Source: Rhizobium sp. Root482
GTDB taxonomy: Bacteria > Pseudomonadota > Alphaproteobacteria > Rhizobiales > Rhizobiaceae
Assembly: GCF_001426565.1 (NCBI RefSeq)
Contig: NZ_LMFA01000023.1
Span: 124,001 to 188,000, forward strand
DNA: 64,000 nt
Direction of reading: 5' to 3'
This document shows, piece by piece, positions 17,373-25,744 of the stretch (positions are counted from its first letter, which is position 1; every line of letters starts with the position of its first letter). Below the pieces are notes generated by a model. That model did not search any database and had not been told where the DNA came from. It saw only the letters and a list, made by a program, of their open reading frames with translations. The position numbers and the translations under genes were made by a program.

Positions 17373-18227
17373 ATGCACGAAATGGACAGCCGCCCGTCTC
17401 CTCCTCAGGATTTCGACGGACTGAAGGTGCTGATACTGGAGCGCAAGGGGCAGTTGCCCAAGCGTCTTGCCCAGGTGGCCGCCTATGCGCTCGACAATCC
17501 CGACGAGATCGCCTTCGGCACGGCGGCGAGCATTGCCGCCTCGGCCGATGTCCAGCCCTCGACGCTCGTTCGCTTTGCCCAGCATTTCGGCTTCGAGGGA
17601 TTTTCCAGCCTGCAGCAAATCTTCCGGGCGCGCCTTCGCGAGCGCACGCCGGGCTACGACGAACGGCTGAGGGCCCTGAGCGGCAATGATCACAGCAGGC
17701 TCGAAAGCGGTTCGATCTTCAACGGCTTCGTCGCCGCCGGCCACCGCTCGCTCGACAATATTGCCGGCTCGGTGGCGCCGGAATCCTTCGAGCGGGCTGT
17801 CGATATCCTTGCCGGCGCCGAGACCGTCTATCTGCTTGCCAAGCGCCGTTCCTACCCGATCACCGCCTATATGGCCTATGCCTTCGGCAAGCTGAAGGTC
17901 AGATACCAGCTCGCCGGTACCGCCGCCGGCATCGATGACGATCTCTTGGCCATGGCGGGGCCTAGAGATGCCGCCTTTGCCGTCTCCTTCTCCCCCTATG
18001 CCTCTGAAAGTGTTGATCAGGCCCGGTTGCTGGCCAGTCGCAAGGTGCCCGTCGTCTCGCTGACCGATTCTGCCTTCTCGCCGCTCGCTGAATCCTCGAA
18101 GGTCTGGTTCGAACTGGTCGAGGCGGATCATGCCGGCTTTCGCTCGCTCTCGGCCAGTATGGCCTTTGCCATGGCGCTGACGGTGGCGATCGCTGAAAAA
18201 AGACGACGAATGGGCGTTGAAGGATAA
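17373..18227 (+). CDS. iolR: MurR/RpiR-family transcriptional regulator, probable IolR
   Basis: IolR represses inositol catabolic genes in rhizobia until an inositol metabolite is present. The 284-aa product has an N-terminal RpiR-type helix-turn-helix (IAFGTAASIAASADVQPSTLVRFAQHFGFEGFSSLQQ in two parts) and a C-terminal SIS sugar-phosphate-binding domain (about residues 125-265). It is immediately upstream of iolC in the same orientation. The start at 17373 has an AGGAAG site; ATG 17382 is an alternative. Its stop codon is within two bases of the probable operator for the next gene. Confidence 0.9.
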   Translation: MHEMDSRPSPPQDFDGLKVLILERKGQLPKRLAQVAAYALDNPDEIAFGTAASIAASADVQPSTLVRFAQHFGFEGFSSLQQIFRARLRERTPGYDERLRALSGNDHSRLESGSIFNGFVAAGHRSLDNIAGSVAPESFERAVDILAGAETVYLLAKRRSYPITAYMAYAFGKLKVRYQLAGTAAGIDDDLLAMAGPRDAAFAVSFSPYASESVDQARLLASRKVPVVSLTDSAFSPLAESSKVWFELVEADHAGFRSLSASMAFAMALTVAIAEKRRRMGVEG

Positions 18228-18228
18228 T

Positions 18229-18242
18229 GGAATGAAAATTCC
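18229..18242. promoter_or_regulatory. Probable IolR operator GGAA-N6-TTCC
   Basis: GGAATGAAAATTCC matches the palindrome GGAA-N6-TTCC that I recall being reported for IolR of Sinorhizobium meliloti. It ends three bases before the -35 box of the putative iolC promoter, a position suited to repression. A second half-site, TGGAAT, lies at 18258-18263. Confidence 0.65.
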
Positions 18243-18245
18243 ACA

Positions 18246-18274
18246 TTGACTTATCTATGGAATTTATGTTGCAT
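18246..18274 (+). promoter_or_regulatory. Putative promoter of iolC
   Basis: TTGACT (18246-18251) is followed after 17 bases by TTGCAT (18269-18274). The -35 is strong and the -10 weak. It lies 70-100 bases upstream of iolC and directly beside the IolR-type operator. Confidence 0.5.
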
Positions 18275-18345
18275 TGAAATTGCCCGCCATCCGGCCGGTC
18301 AATCAATGGAAATGACGGTGCGCCGCCGGCGCCCGGGAGGAAAAA

Positions 18346-20277
18346 GTGAGCCAGGACAAGCAGACGGACAGGCCGCTCGATCTCATCACCATCGGCCGCG
18401 CCTCGGTCGATCTCTACGGTCAGCAGATCGGCACGCGACTGGAGGATGTCGCAAGTTTCGCCAAATCGGTCGGCGGTTGCCCGACCAATATCGCCGTCGG
18501 TACGGCGCGGCTTGGCCTGAAATCAGCCCTCCTGACCCGCGTTGGAAAGGAGCAGATGGGCCGCTTCATCCGCGAGCAGCTGGAGCGCGAAGGCGTCGAG
18601 GTGAGCGGCATCGTCACGGACCCAGAGCGGCTGACGGCGCTTGCCATCCTGTCGGTCGAAAGCGATCAGTCCTTCCCCCTGCTCTTTTATCGCGACAATT
18701 GCGCCGATGGCGCGCTGTGCGAAGAGGATGTCTCCGAGGAATTCATCCGCTCCGCCCGCTCCGTCCTGGTCACCGGCACGCATTTCTCCAAGCCGCATAC
18801 GGATGCCGCCCAGCGCAAGGCGATCCGCATCGCCCGCGAAAATGGCGCCAGGGTCATCTTCGATATCGACTACCGGCCGAACCTCTGGGGCCTTGCCGGC
18901 CACGATGCCGGCGACAACCGATACATCGCCTCGCAGAAAGTGTCCGCGCATCTGAAGACGGTGCTTTCCGATTGCGACCTGATCGTCGGCACCGAGGAAG
19001 AAGTGCTGATCGCGTCCGGCGAAAGCGACCTGCTTGCCGCGCTGAAAACCATCCGGGCGCATTCCAGCGCGGTGATCGTCCTGAAGCGCGGGCCGATGGG
19101 CTGCATCGTCTATGACGGGCCGATCTCCGACGATCTGGAGGATGGCATCGTCGGCAAGGGTTTCCCGATCGAGGTCTATAATGTGCTGGGTGCGGGTGAC
19201 GCCTTCATGTCCGGTTTCCTGCGCGGCTGGCTGAGAGGCGAGGAGCACCAGACCTCCGCGACCTGGGCCAATGCCTGTGGTGCCTTTGCGGTTTCTCGCC
19301 TGCTCTGCGCGCCGGAAATCCCCACCTGGACCGAATTGCAATTCTTCCTTGAAAACGGCAGTTCCGAAAAGGCGCTGCGCAAGGACGAGGCGATCAATCA
19401 CGTCCACTGGGCGACGACACGCCGCCGCGACATCCCGCAATTGATGGCGCTTGCCATCGATCACCGTAGCCAGCTGGAAGAGATGGCCGGTGGTGATCCG
19501 GAAAAACTCGCCCGCATTCCGGCCTTCAAGCTGCTTGCCGTCAAGGCGGCCGAACGGATTGCCGCCGGCCGGCCCGGTTTCGGCATGCTGATCGACGATA
19601 AATATGGCCGCGAGGCGCTGTTTGCCGCGTCGAAGAACCGGGATTTCTGGATCGGCAAGCCGATCGAACTGCCGGGGTCGCGACCGTTGCAATTCGAGTT
19701 CAGCCAGGATCTCGGCAGCCGGCTGATCGACTGGCCGGTCGATCATTGCATCAAGGTGCTGAGCTTTTACCATCCCGACGATCCGGCCGAGATGAGGGCG
19801 ACCCAGGTTGCCAAGCTGCGTGCCGCCTTCGAGGCAGCGCGAAAGATCGGCCGTGAAATCCTGATCGAGATCATCGCCGGCAAACATGGCACGCTTGACG
19901 ACCGGACCATACCGCGAGCCCTTAACGAACTTTACGATGCCGGGCTGAAACCCGACTGGTGGAAGCTCGAACCGCAGGCCAGCCGCGCGGCCTGGGCGGC
20001 GATCGACGCGGTGATCGAGGCACGCGATCCGCTCTGCCGCGGAGTCGTCCTGCTCGGCCTCGAGGCACCCTATGAGACCCTCAAGGAGGGCTTCGCAGCG
20101 GCCCGCTCGTCGAAAACGGTCAGGGGCTTTGCCGTTGGCCGGACGATCTTCGCCGATGCGGCGAAATCCTGGCTCGGGGGCGATATGACCGACGAACAGG
20201 CGATCGCCGACATGGCGGGCCGGTTCGGGGCCTTGGTCGAGCTCTGGCTGGGACTTGGAGAGACGAAGGCGGCCTGA
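18346..20277 (+). CDS. iolC: 5-dehydro-2-deoxygluconokinase with C-terminal DUF2090 aldolase-like domain
   Basis: IolC phosphorylates 5-dehydro-2-deoxygluconate in the myo-inositol pathway. The 643-aa product starts with GTG after a GGAGGAAA site. Residues 1-330 form a PfkB/ribokinase kinase (GGCPTNIAVGTARLG substrate region; NVLGAGDAFMSGFL with the catalytic Asp). Residues of about 340-640 are a DUF2090 domain, which is related to class I aldolases and is thought to cleave the phosphorylated product, replacing a separate IolJ. This two-domain form is usual in proteobacteria. The gene is followed by a palindromic repeat and then iolD. Confidence 0.93.
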   Translation: MSQDKQTDRPLDLITIGRASVDLYGQQIGTRLEDVASFAKSVGGCPTNIAVGTARLGLKSALLTRVGKEQMGRFIREQLEREGVEVSGIVTDPERLTALAILSVESDQSFPLLFYRDNCADGALCEEDVSEEFIRSARSVLVTGTHFSKPHTDAAQRKAIRIARENGARVIFDIDYRPNLWGLAGHDAGDNRYIASQKVSAHLKTVLSDCDLIVGTEEEVLIASGESDLLAALKTIRAHSSAVIVLKRGPMGCIVYDGPISDDLEDGIVGKGFPIEVYNVLGAGDAFMSGFLRGWLRGEEHQTSATWANACGAFAVSRLLCAPEIPTWTELQFFLENGSSEKALRKDEAINHVHWATTRRRDIPQLMALAIDHRSQLEEMAGGDPEKLARIPAFKLLAVKAAERIAAGRPGFGMLIDDKYGREALFAASKNRDFWIGKPIELPGSRPLQFEFSQDLGSRLIDWPVDHCIKVLSFYHPDDPAEMRATQVAKLRAAFEAARKIGREILIEIIAGKHGTLDDRTIPRALNELYDAGLKPDWWKLEPQASRAAWAAIDAVIEARDPLCRGVVLLGLEAPYETLKEGFAAARSSKTVRGFAVGRTIFADAAKSWLGGDMTDEQAIADMAGRFGALVELWLGLGETKAA

Positions 20278-20300
20278 CGAGATGGTGCGGCATTTGCGGC

Positions 20301-20485
20301 TTCACCCCCCTCTGTCGGCTAAGCCTGTCCTCGGGCTTGCCGAAGGCAAGACCCGGGGGCCGACATCTCCCCCACAAGGGGGGAGATTGCCATCTGCTTC
20401 TGATCGTCCCTTACAGAAATAAGGGAAAGGAATACTCTCCCCCCTTGTGGGGGAGATGTCAGCGAAGCTGACAGAGGGGGGTGAA
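20301..20485. repeat. RIME-like palindromic intergenic element, copy A
   Basis: The element has perfect outer arms of 16 bases (20301-20316 / 20470-20485, TTCACCCCCCTCTGTC and complement) and perfect inner arms of 25 bases (20362-20386 / 20436-20460) containing GACATCTCCCCC. An extra sub-hairpin lies around 20331-20355. It occupies most of the gap between iolC and iolD. The structure matches the Rhizobium-specific intergenic mosaic elements known from the literature. Confidence 0.85.
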
Positions 20486-20540
20486 CTCTCCCCACATGCG
20501 AAATCAATGGCGAGGCGTTGCCTCGTTTACGGAGGAAATG

Positions 20541-22391
20541 ATGAGCCAGAAAACAGTCCGCCTGACCATGGCGCAGGCCGTGGGGCGGTTCCTGACACGG
20601 CAGATGACGGTGGTGGATGGCGAAAAACTGCCGATCTTCGGCGGCGTCTTCGCGATTTTCGGCCATGGCAATGTCGCCGGCATCGGCGAGGCGCTGCATG
20701 GCGTGAAGGATACACTACCGACCTACCGCGCTCAAAACGAGCAGGGCATGGCCAATGCAGCAATAGCCTTCGCCAAGGCGAGCTTCCGCCGCCGCTTCAT
20801 GGCCTGCACCACGTCCATCGGCCCCGGCGCGCTGAACATGGTCACCTCGGCGGCACTTGCCCATGTCAACCGGCTGCCGGTGCTCTTTCTGCCCGGCGAT
20901 GTCTTTGCCAATCGGCGGCCCGACCCGGTCCTGCAGCAGATGGAGAATTTCGGCGACGGCACCATGACGGTGAACGACTGTTTCCGCCCGGTGTCGCGCT
21001 ATTTCGACCGCATCACCCGTCCCGAACAGATCATTCCGGCGCTGCGCCGCGCCATGCAGGTTCTGACCGATCCGGCCGATTGCGGCCCGGTCACGCTGTC
21101 GCTCTGCCAGGATGTCCAGGCGGAGGCCTATGATTATCCCGAGAGCTTCTTTGATGAAAAGCTCTGGATACCGCGCCGCGCGGAGCCCGATGCCGATGAG
21201 CTGGCAACAGCGATCGCGGCCATCAAGGCCGCGAAAAACCCGGTGATCATTGCCGGCGGCGGCGTCCTCTATTCGCAGGCGAGTGCGGCGCTCGCCAGCT
21301 TTGCCGAGAAGCACGGCATCCCGGTCGTCGAGACCCAGGCCGGCAAGTCGTCGCTCCCACACAGCCACCCGCTCAATATGGGCTCGATCGGCGTGACTGG
21401 CACCTCGGCTGCCAACGGGTTGGCCGAACAGGCCGATGTCGTGCTGGCTATCGGCTCGCGCCTGCAGGATTTCACCACCGGCTCCTGGGCTCTGTTCCAG
21501 AACGAGGCCGTGAAGATCATCGGCCTCAACGTGCAGCCCTTCGATGCCGCCAAGCATGAGGGCCTGCCGCTGGTCTCCGATGCTTGCGTCGGTCTCGAAC
21601 GGCTGGGTGCCGGCCTTGGCGGCTACAGGACGGATTCGGCATGGGAGCGCAAGGCGACGGACGGCAAGTCGGATTGGCTGAAAGCGGCCGGAAAGGCGAC
21701 GGCGACCACCAATGCGGCGTTGCCCTCCGATGCGCAGGTGATCGGTGCGGTGCAGCGCGCCCGACCGAACAATACCACGCTCGTCTGCGCCGCCGGCGGG
21801 CTTCCGGGCGAACTGCACAAGCTCTGGCAGGCCGGCGCGCCCGGCAGCTATCATATGGAATACGGCTTCTCGACCATGGGCTATGAAGTGGCCGGCGGCC
21901 TCGGCGTCAAGCTCGCCAGGCCCGACAGCGATGTGATCGTCATGATCGGCGATGGCAGCTATATGATGCTAAATTCGGAAATCGCTTCCTCGATCATGCT
22001 CGGCGCCAAGATGACCATCGTGCTCCTCGACAATGGCGGCTATGGCTGCATCAACCGGCTGCAGATGGCGACCGGCGGCGCCAATTTCAACAATCTGCTG
22101 CGTGACACGCATCACGTCGCGCTGCCGTCCATCGATTTCGCCGGCCATGCCGCCTCCATGGGTGCGGTCACTCGCAAGGTCTCGTCGATCGGCGAACTGG
22201 AAAGCGCATTGAAGGAAATGGCCGCCGAGGAGCGCACCACTGTCATCGTCATCGATACCGACCCGCTGATCACCACCGACGAGGGTGGCCACTGGTGGGA
22301 TGTGGCGGTTCCGGAAGTTTCGGAGCGCGCCGAGGTTCTTGCAGCCCGCAAGGGCTATGAAAAGGCGCTCGCCTCGCAACGCATCGGCTGA
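20541..22391 (+). CDS. iolD: 3D-(3,5/4)-trihydroxycyclohexane-1,2-dione acylhydrolase
   Basis: IolD is the thiamine diphosphate-dependent enzyme that opens the inositol ring, giving 5-deoxy-glucuronate. The 616-aa product resembles acetolactate synthase: an N-terminal Pyr domain (FGGVFAIFGHGNVAGIGE), a central domain, and a C-terminal PP domain with the ThDP/Mg motif beginning IGDGSYMML and ending LLDNGGYG. The frame is open to 20481, but ATG 20541 lies five bases after GGAGG and starts MSQKTVRLTMAQA as in the family. A repeat of about 185 bp separates it from iolC. Confidence 0.95.
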   Translation: MSQKTVRLTMAQAVGRFLTRQMTVVDGEKLPIFGGVFAIFGHGNVAGIGEALHGVKDTLPTYRAQNEQGMANAAIAFAKASFRRRFMACTTSIGPGALNMVTSAALAHVNRLPVLFLPGDVFANRRPDPVLQQMENFGDGTMTVNDCFRPVSRYFDRITRPEQIIPALRRAMQVLTDPADCGPVTLSLCQDVQAEAYDYPESFFDEKLWIPRRAEPDADELATAIAAIKAAKNPVIIAGGGVLYSQASAALASFAEKHGIPVVETQAGKSSLPHSHPLNMGSIGVTGTSAANGLAEQADVVLAIGSRLQDFTTGSWALFQNEAVKIIGLNVQPFDAAKHEGLPLVSDACVGLERLGAGLGGYRTDSAWERKATDGKSDWLKAAGKATATTNAALPSDAQVIGAVQRARPNNTTLVCAAGGLPGELHKLWQAGAPGSYHMEYGFSTMGYEVAGGLGVKLARPDSDVIVMIGDGSYMMLNSEIASSIMLGAKMTIVLLDNGGYGCINRLQMATGGANFNNLLRDTHHVALPSIDFAGHAASMGAVTRKVSSIGELESALKEMAAEERTTVIVIDTDPLITTDEGGHWWDVAVPEVSERAEVLAARKGYEKALASQRIG

Positions 22392-22401
22392 GAAGCACGA
22401 T

Positions 22402-22421
22402 GGCCGCGCCGGTGCGCGGCC
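22402..22421 (+). terminator. Hairpin in the iolD-iolE gap
   Basis: GGCCGCGC and GCGCGGCC form a perfect 8-base stem around the tetraloop CGGT, followed by TTCC. It lies ten bases after the iolD stop within the operon. With no T-run it is more likely an mRNA-processing or attenuating structure than a full terminator. Confidence 0.45.
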
Positions 22422-22458
22422 TTCCGCAGACTGAACCTATCTGATGAGAGAAGACATC

Positions 22459-23361
22459 ATGATCCGCTACGGCACCAATCCCATCGCCTGGAGCAATGAC
22501 GACGACCAGACGCTCGGCGCGCATCTCACCCTGGAAGATTGCCTGTCCGATTGCCAGACGATCGGCTTCGACGGCATCGAGAAGGGGCACAAGATGCCCT
22601 CCGATCCCAAGGCGCTGAAAGACAAGCTGGCCTCCTACGGTCTCGTTTTTGTTTCCGGCTGGCACTCGACCAATCTTCTGACGCATGACGTCGAAGCCGA
22701 AAAGAGGGCGATCCAGCCGCATCTCGACCTGTTGAAATATAATGGCTGCAAGGTCTGCATCGTCTGCGAAACCTCCAACGCCATCCATGGCGACGATATG
22801 AAGTCGGTGGTCGGCGACAAGCCGGTTCTGCCGGCCGCAGACTGGAAGAAATTCGGGGCCGATATCGAGGCGATTGCGCAATATTGCGCCGATCAGGGCA
22901 TCGACCTCGTCTATCACCATCACATGGGCACGATCGTCCAGACCGGTGCGGAGATCGATCTGTTGATGGACAATACCGGCCCTGCCACCAAGCTCCTGCT
23001 CGATACCGGCCATGCCTGGTTCGGCGGTTCCGATCCGGCCGAACTTGCGAAGAAATACATGCACCGCGTCCGCCATATCCACGCCAAGAATGTCCGCACC
23101 GAAATCCGCGGCCAGGTCGAGGGTGAAGGCCTGTCCTTCCTCGAAGGTGTGCGCCGCGGCGTCTTCACCGTCCCGGGCGACAGTGAAGGCGGCGTGGATT
23201 TCGTGCCGGTGCTGAAAATCGCCGCCGAGCATGGCTATGACGGCTGGCTGGTGATCGAGGCCGAACAGGATTCCGCCGTGCGCAACCCGCTGGACTATCA
23301 GTCGCTGGGCCTCAAATCGCTGAAGGCCTATGCGAAGGAGGCGGGGCTGGATCGCAGGTGA
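22459..23361 (+). CDS. iolE: Myo-inosose-2 dehydratase
   Basis: IolE dehydrates 2-keto-myo-inositol (scyllo-inosose) to the diketone used by IolD. The 300-aa product is a xylose-isomerase-like TIM barrel beginning [16 protein letters not shown], with [22 protein letters not shown] and HIHAKNVR contributing the metal-binding His, Asp and Glu residues. The start at 22459 has AGAGAAG upstream; an ATG at 22444 is in frame but lacks a site and would add five residues. A repeat-filled gap follows before iolB. Confidence 0.94.
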   Translation: MIRYGTNPIAWSNDDDQTLGAHLTLEDCLSDCQTIGFDGIEKGHKMPSDPKALKDKLASYGLVFVSGWHSTNLLTHDVEAEKRAIQPHLDLLKYNGCKVCIVCETSNAIHGDDMKSVVGDKPVLPAADWKKFGADIEAIAQYCADQGIDLVYHHHMGTIVQTGAEIDLLMDNTGPATKLLLDTGHAWFGGSDPAELAKKYMHRVRHIHAKNVRTEIRGQVEGEGLSFLEGVRRGVFTVPGDSEGGVDFVPVLKIAAEHGYDGWLVIEAEQDSAVRNPLDYQSLGLKSLKAYAKEAGLDRR

Positions 23362-23371
23362 TTTCACTTTT

Positions 23372-23420
23372 CCCTTCTCCCCAGCGGGGAGAAGGTGCCC
23401 GAAGGGCGGATGAGGGGGAC
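23372..23420. repeat. Second short palindromic repeat family, 3' of iolE
   Basis: A hairpin with arms CCTTCTCCCC and GGGGAGAAGG (23373-23395, three-base loop) is followed by GTGCCCGAAGGGCGGATGAG. Such sequences recur as extragenic repeats in rhizobial genomes. It begins about 11 bases after the iolE stop and is directly followed by RIME-like copy B. Confidence 0.65.
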
Positions 23421-23444
23421 GGCGGCTGATGAATGTGCCGCGGC

Positions 23445-23587
23445 ACCCCCTCTGTCGGCGACGCCGACATCTCCCCCTCAAGGGGGGAGATCGCCCAAAA
23501 CAGCCTGCGCCCCTTACCAGTAGCCCATCGGGGAAAAGAACAATCTCCCCCCTTGAGGGGGAGATGTCACGAAGTGACAGAGGGGGT
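23445..23587. repeat. RIME-like palindromic intergenic element, copy B
   Basis: The outer arms (23445-23456 / 23576-23587, ACCCCCTCTGTC and complement) are perfect over 12 bases and the inner arms (23466-23491 / 23543-23568) perfect over 26 bases. It differs from copy A mainly by a shorter left connecting segment. It fills the gap between iolE and iolB. Confidence 0.85.
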
Positions 23588-23621
23588 AAACCCCGCCCCG
23601 ATAACGAAATTGGAGGAATCC

Positions 23622-24422
23622 ATGCCAAACCTGCTCGTCAAGCCAAACGGCACATCCGGCCTCGTGCACGACATCACGCCGCAATCGGCCGGCTGGACCT
23701 ATGTCGGCTTTGCCCTTCACCGGCTTTCTGCCGGCGAGACGGCAGGCGGCGAAAGCGCCGACCGGGAAACCTGCCTTGTGCTGGTCTCCGGCAAGGCGAA
23801 GATCACCGTCGATGGCGAGGCTTTCGGTGAACTGGGGAAACGCATGACGCCCTTCGATGGGCAACCCCATGCGGTTTATGTCCCCGAGGGCTGCCGCTGG
23901 GAGGCGGTCGCCACCACTGCGCTCGATCTTGCCGTCTGCTCGGCGCCCGGCGGCGAAGGATTCAAGCCGAAAGTGATTGCGCCTGGTACGCATCCGCAGA
24001 TGACGCGCGGCAAGGGTACCAACACCCGCTATGTCACCAATATCATGCCGGAGGACGATGGCGCCGCCCATTCGCTGCTGGTCGTCGAGGTCATCACCCC
24101 GGGCGGCAACACCTCGTCCTATCCGCCGCACAAGCATGACGAAGACAATCTGCCGGCCGAAAGCCTGCTTGAGGAAACCTATTACCATCGCCTCAATCCC
24201 GCCCAGGGCTTTGCCATGCAGCGCGTCTACACCGACGATCGGTCGCTGGACGAGACGATGGCGGTGGAAGACGGCGACGTGGCGCTGGTGCCGAAGGGCT
24301 ATCATCCGGTTGCCGCGATTCACGGCTATGATCTCTACTATCTCAACGTCATGGCCGGCCCGTCGCGGATATGGAAATTCAACAATGCCAGGGAGCATGC
24401 CTGGCTGTTCACCGGTGTCTGA
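23622..24422 (+). CDS. iolB: 5-deoxy-glucuronate isomerase
   Basis: IolB isomerises 5-deoxy-glucuronate to 5-dehydro-2-deoxygluconate, the substrate of IolC. The 266-aa product is a bicupin (KduI/IolB family); the second cupin carries PPHKHDED and a conserved Glu/His set. The start at 23622 follows TGGAGGAATCC. The open frame extends back through the RIME-like repeat to 23433, which would add a spurious repeat-encoded N-terminus. It is the last gene of the iol operon here. Confidence 0.94.
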   Translation: MPNLLVKPNGTSGLVHDITPQSAGWTYVGFALHRLSAGETAGGESADRETCLVLVSGKAKITVDGEAFGELGKRMTPFDGQPHAVYVPEGCRWEAVATTALDLAVCSAPGGEGFKPKVIAPGTHPQMTRGKGTNTRYVTNIMPEDDGAAHSLLVVEVITPGGNTSSYPPHKHDEDNLPAESLLEETYYHRLNPAQGFAMQRVYTDDRSLDETMAVEDGDVALVPKGYHPVAAIHGYDLYYLNVMAGPSRIWKFNNAREHAWLFTGV

Positions 24423-24458
24423 TGCTATAGTTTCCTTCCTTGCCGAAGGGAGATGCCG

Positions 24459-24857
24459 ATGAGAATAGACGGGCAATGCCATTGCGGCTTCGTGACCTAT
24501 GAAGCGCGCATCGACCCGGACGATGTCGGTATCTGTCACTGCACCGACTGCCAGCAATTGACCGGATCGGCCTATCGCGTCACGGCAACCGCCCGTCGCG
24601 AGGATTTCCGGCTGACCGGCGGCGAGCCGAAACTCTATGTGAAACTGGGCGATAGCGGCGGAAAAAGCCTGCAATTCTTCTGCCCGACCTGCGGCTCGCC
24701 CTGCTATCGCACCGGCGAGGGCGCCGAGGAAGTGGGCATCCGTCTCGGCACCGTCAACCAGCGCCGTGCCCTAGTCCCCAGGCGCCAGAGTTGGTGCGGC
24801 TCGGCACTTCCATGGGTTGACGAGATCGGCCGCCTGCCGCGCGGGGAGGATTCATGA
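24459..24857 (+). CDS. GFA-family (DUF636) zinc-binding protein
   Basis: This 132-aa protein belongs to the glutathione-dependent formaldehyde-activating (GFA/CENP-V) fold. Zinc ligands are visible in CHCGFVTYE, CHCTDCQ and CPTCGSPC. Most family members are not true formaldehyde-activating enzymes, and the substrate is unknown. The ATG at 24459 is preceded by GAAGGGAG at a usable distance, whereas ATG 24453 is directly against it. The gene follows iolB by 36 bases, but a link to inositol metabolism is not implied. Confidence 0.85.
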   Translation: MRIDGQCHCGFVTYEARIDPDDVGICHCTDCQQLTGSAYRVTATARREDFRLTGGEPKLYVKLGDSGGKSLQFFCPTCGSPCYRTGEGAEEVGIRLGTVNQRRALVPRRQSWCGSALPWVDEIGRLPRGEDS

Positions 24858-24873
24858 GAAGGCGCCATTCCCG

Positions 24874-25668
24874 ATGACCGCCGGCCGGTTCCGGATGCGG
24901 CCATGCGCGATCTCAGGCGTCGAGGCCGTGGAGGCGGACAGCGCCCATAGTTTCGGCCGGCATATGCATGACCAGTTCGGCATCGGGCTCATTCTGGGCG
25001 GCGCACAGAAATCAGCAAGCGGGCGGGGGCCGGTCGAGGCCGGGGCCGGCGATATCATTACCGTCAATCCCGGCGAAGTGCATGACGGGTGCCCGATCGG
25101 CGACCACGGGCGCTCCTGGCGGATGCTCTATTTCGATCCGGCCGTGATGGCGGCACTGGCTCTCGATATCAGCAACGGCAGGACCGCGGATTTCGTCTTT
25201 ACCGATCCCGTCATCGGTGACCGGCAAAGAGCCCGGGAATTTCATGCTCTCTATGCCGGCATGACAGAGACGAAGGACACACTGGCTCCAGAGACGGCGC
25301 TGCTGCAATTGGTCGCCTCGCTGGCCGGGCAGCGCCGCGAAACGCAATTCCTGCCGCCGGCGATCAGCCGGGCCCGGGAGAGAATCGATGACGATCCCGC
25401 AGCTGCGGTCACGCTGGGCGATCTGGCGGCTGCGAGCGGCCTCAGCCGTTTTCAGGTCGTGCGCCATTTCAACGAGGCGACCGGCATGACCCCGCATGCC
25501 TATCTGGTCCAGCGCCGCCTTGCCGTGGTCCGGCAGTTGATCGCGAAAGGTACGTCGCTTGCCGATGCGTCCTTCGCCGGTGGCTTTGCTGATCAAAGCC
25601 ATATGACGCGGACTTTCGTCAGGGCCTATGGCATCACGCCCGGTGCCTATGCGCTAGCGGCCGGCTGA
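24874..25668 (+). CDS. AraC-family transcriptional regulator
   Basis: The 264-aa product has an N-terminal cupin-like ligand domain (HDQFGIGLILGG, VNPGEVHDG) and a C-terminal AraC-type double helix-turn-helix (VTLGDLAAASGLSRFQVVRHFNE; GFADQSHMTRTFVRAYGITPG). It is followed after 76 bases by a LysE-family exporter in the same orientation, a very common pair in which the regulator controls the exporter. ATG 24874 or 24895 could be the start; the frame also extends back to 24817 over the preceding gene. Confidence 0.88.
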   Translation: MTAGRFRMRPCAISGVEAVEADSAHSFGRHMHDQFGIGLILGGAQKSASGRGPVEAGAGDIITVNPGEVHDGCPIGDHGRSWRMLYFDPAVMAALALDISNGRTADFVFTDPVIGDRQRAREFHALYAGMTETKDTLAPETALLQLVASLAGQRRETQFLPPAISRARERIDDDPAAAVTLGDLAAASGLSRFQVVRHFNEATGMTPHAYLVQRRLAVVRQLIAKGTSLADASFAGGFADQSHMTRTFVRAYGITPGAYALAAG

Positions 25669-25744
25669 CCGCTTGCAATTTTGTTCAAGACCGCCAGAGC
25701 GCAATCCGCTTTTCTGCCGTTTTCAATCTGAAGCGGAGAGCGCC

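Noticed and set aside
20301..20485. Rho-independent terminator of iolC
   Set aside because: The hairpins are strong but belong to a dispersed palindromic repeat without a T-run, and the genes downstream belong to the same pathway.
23433..23621. Longer iolB start within the repeat
   Set aside because: The extension is encoded by RIME-like copy B and lacks a ribosome binding site, whereas ATG 23622 has TGGAGGA and the family N-terminus.
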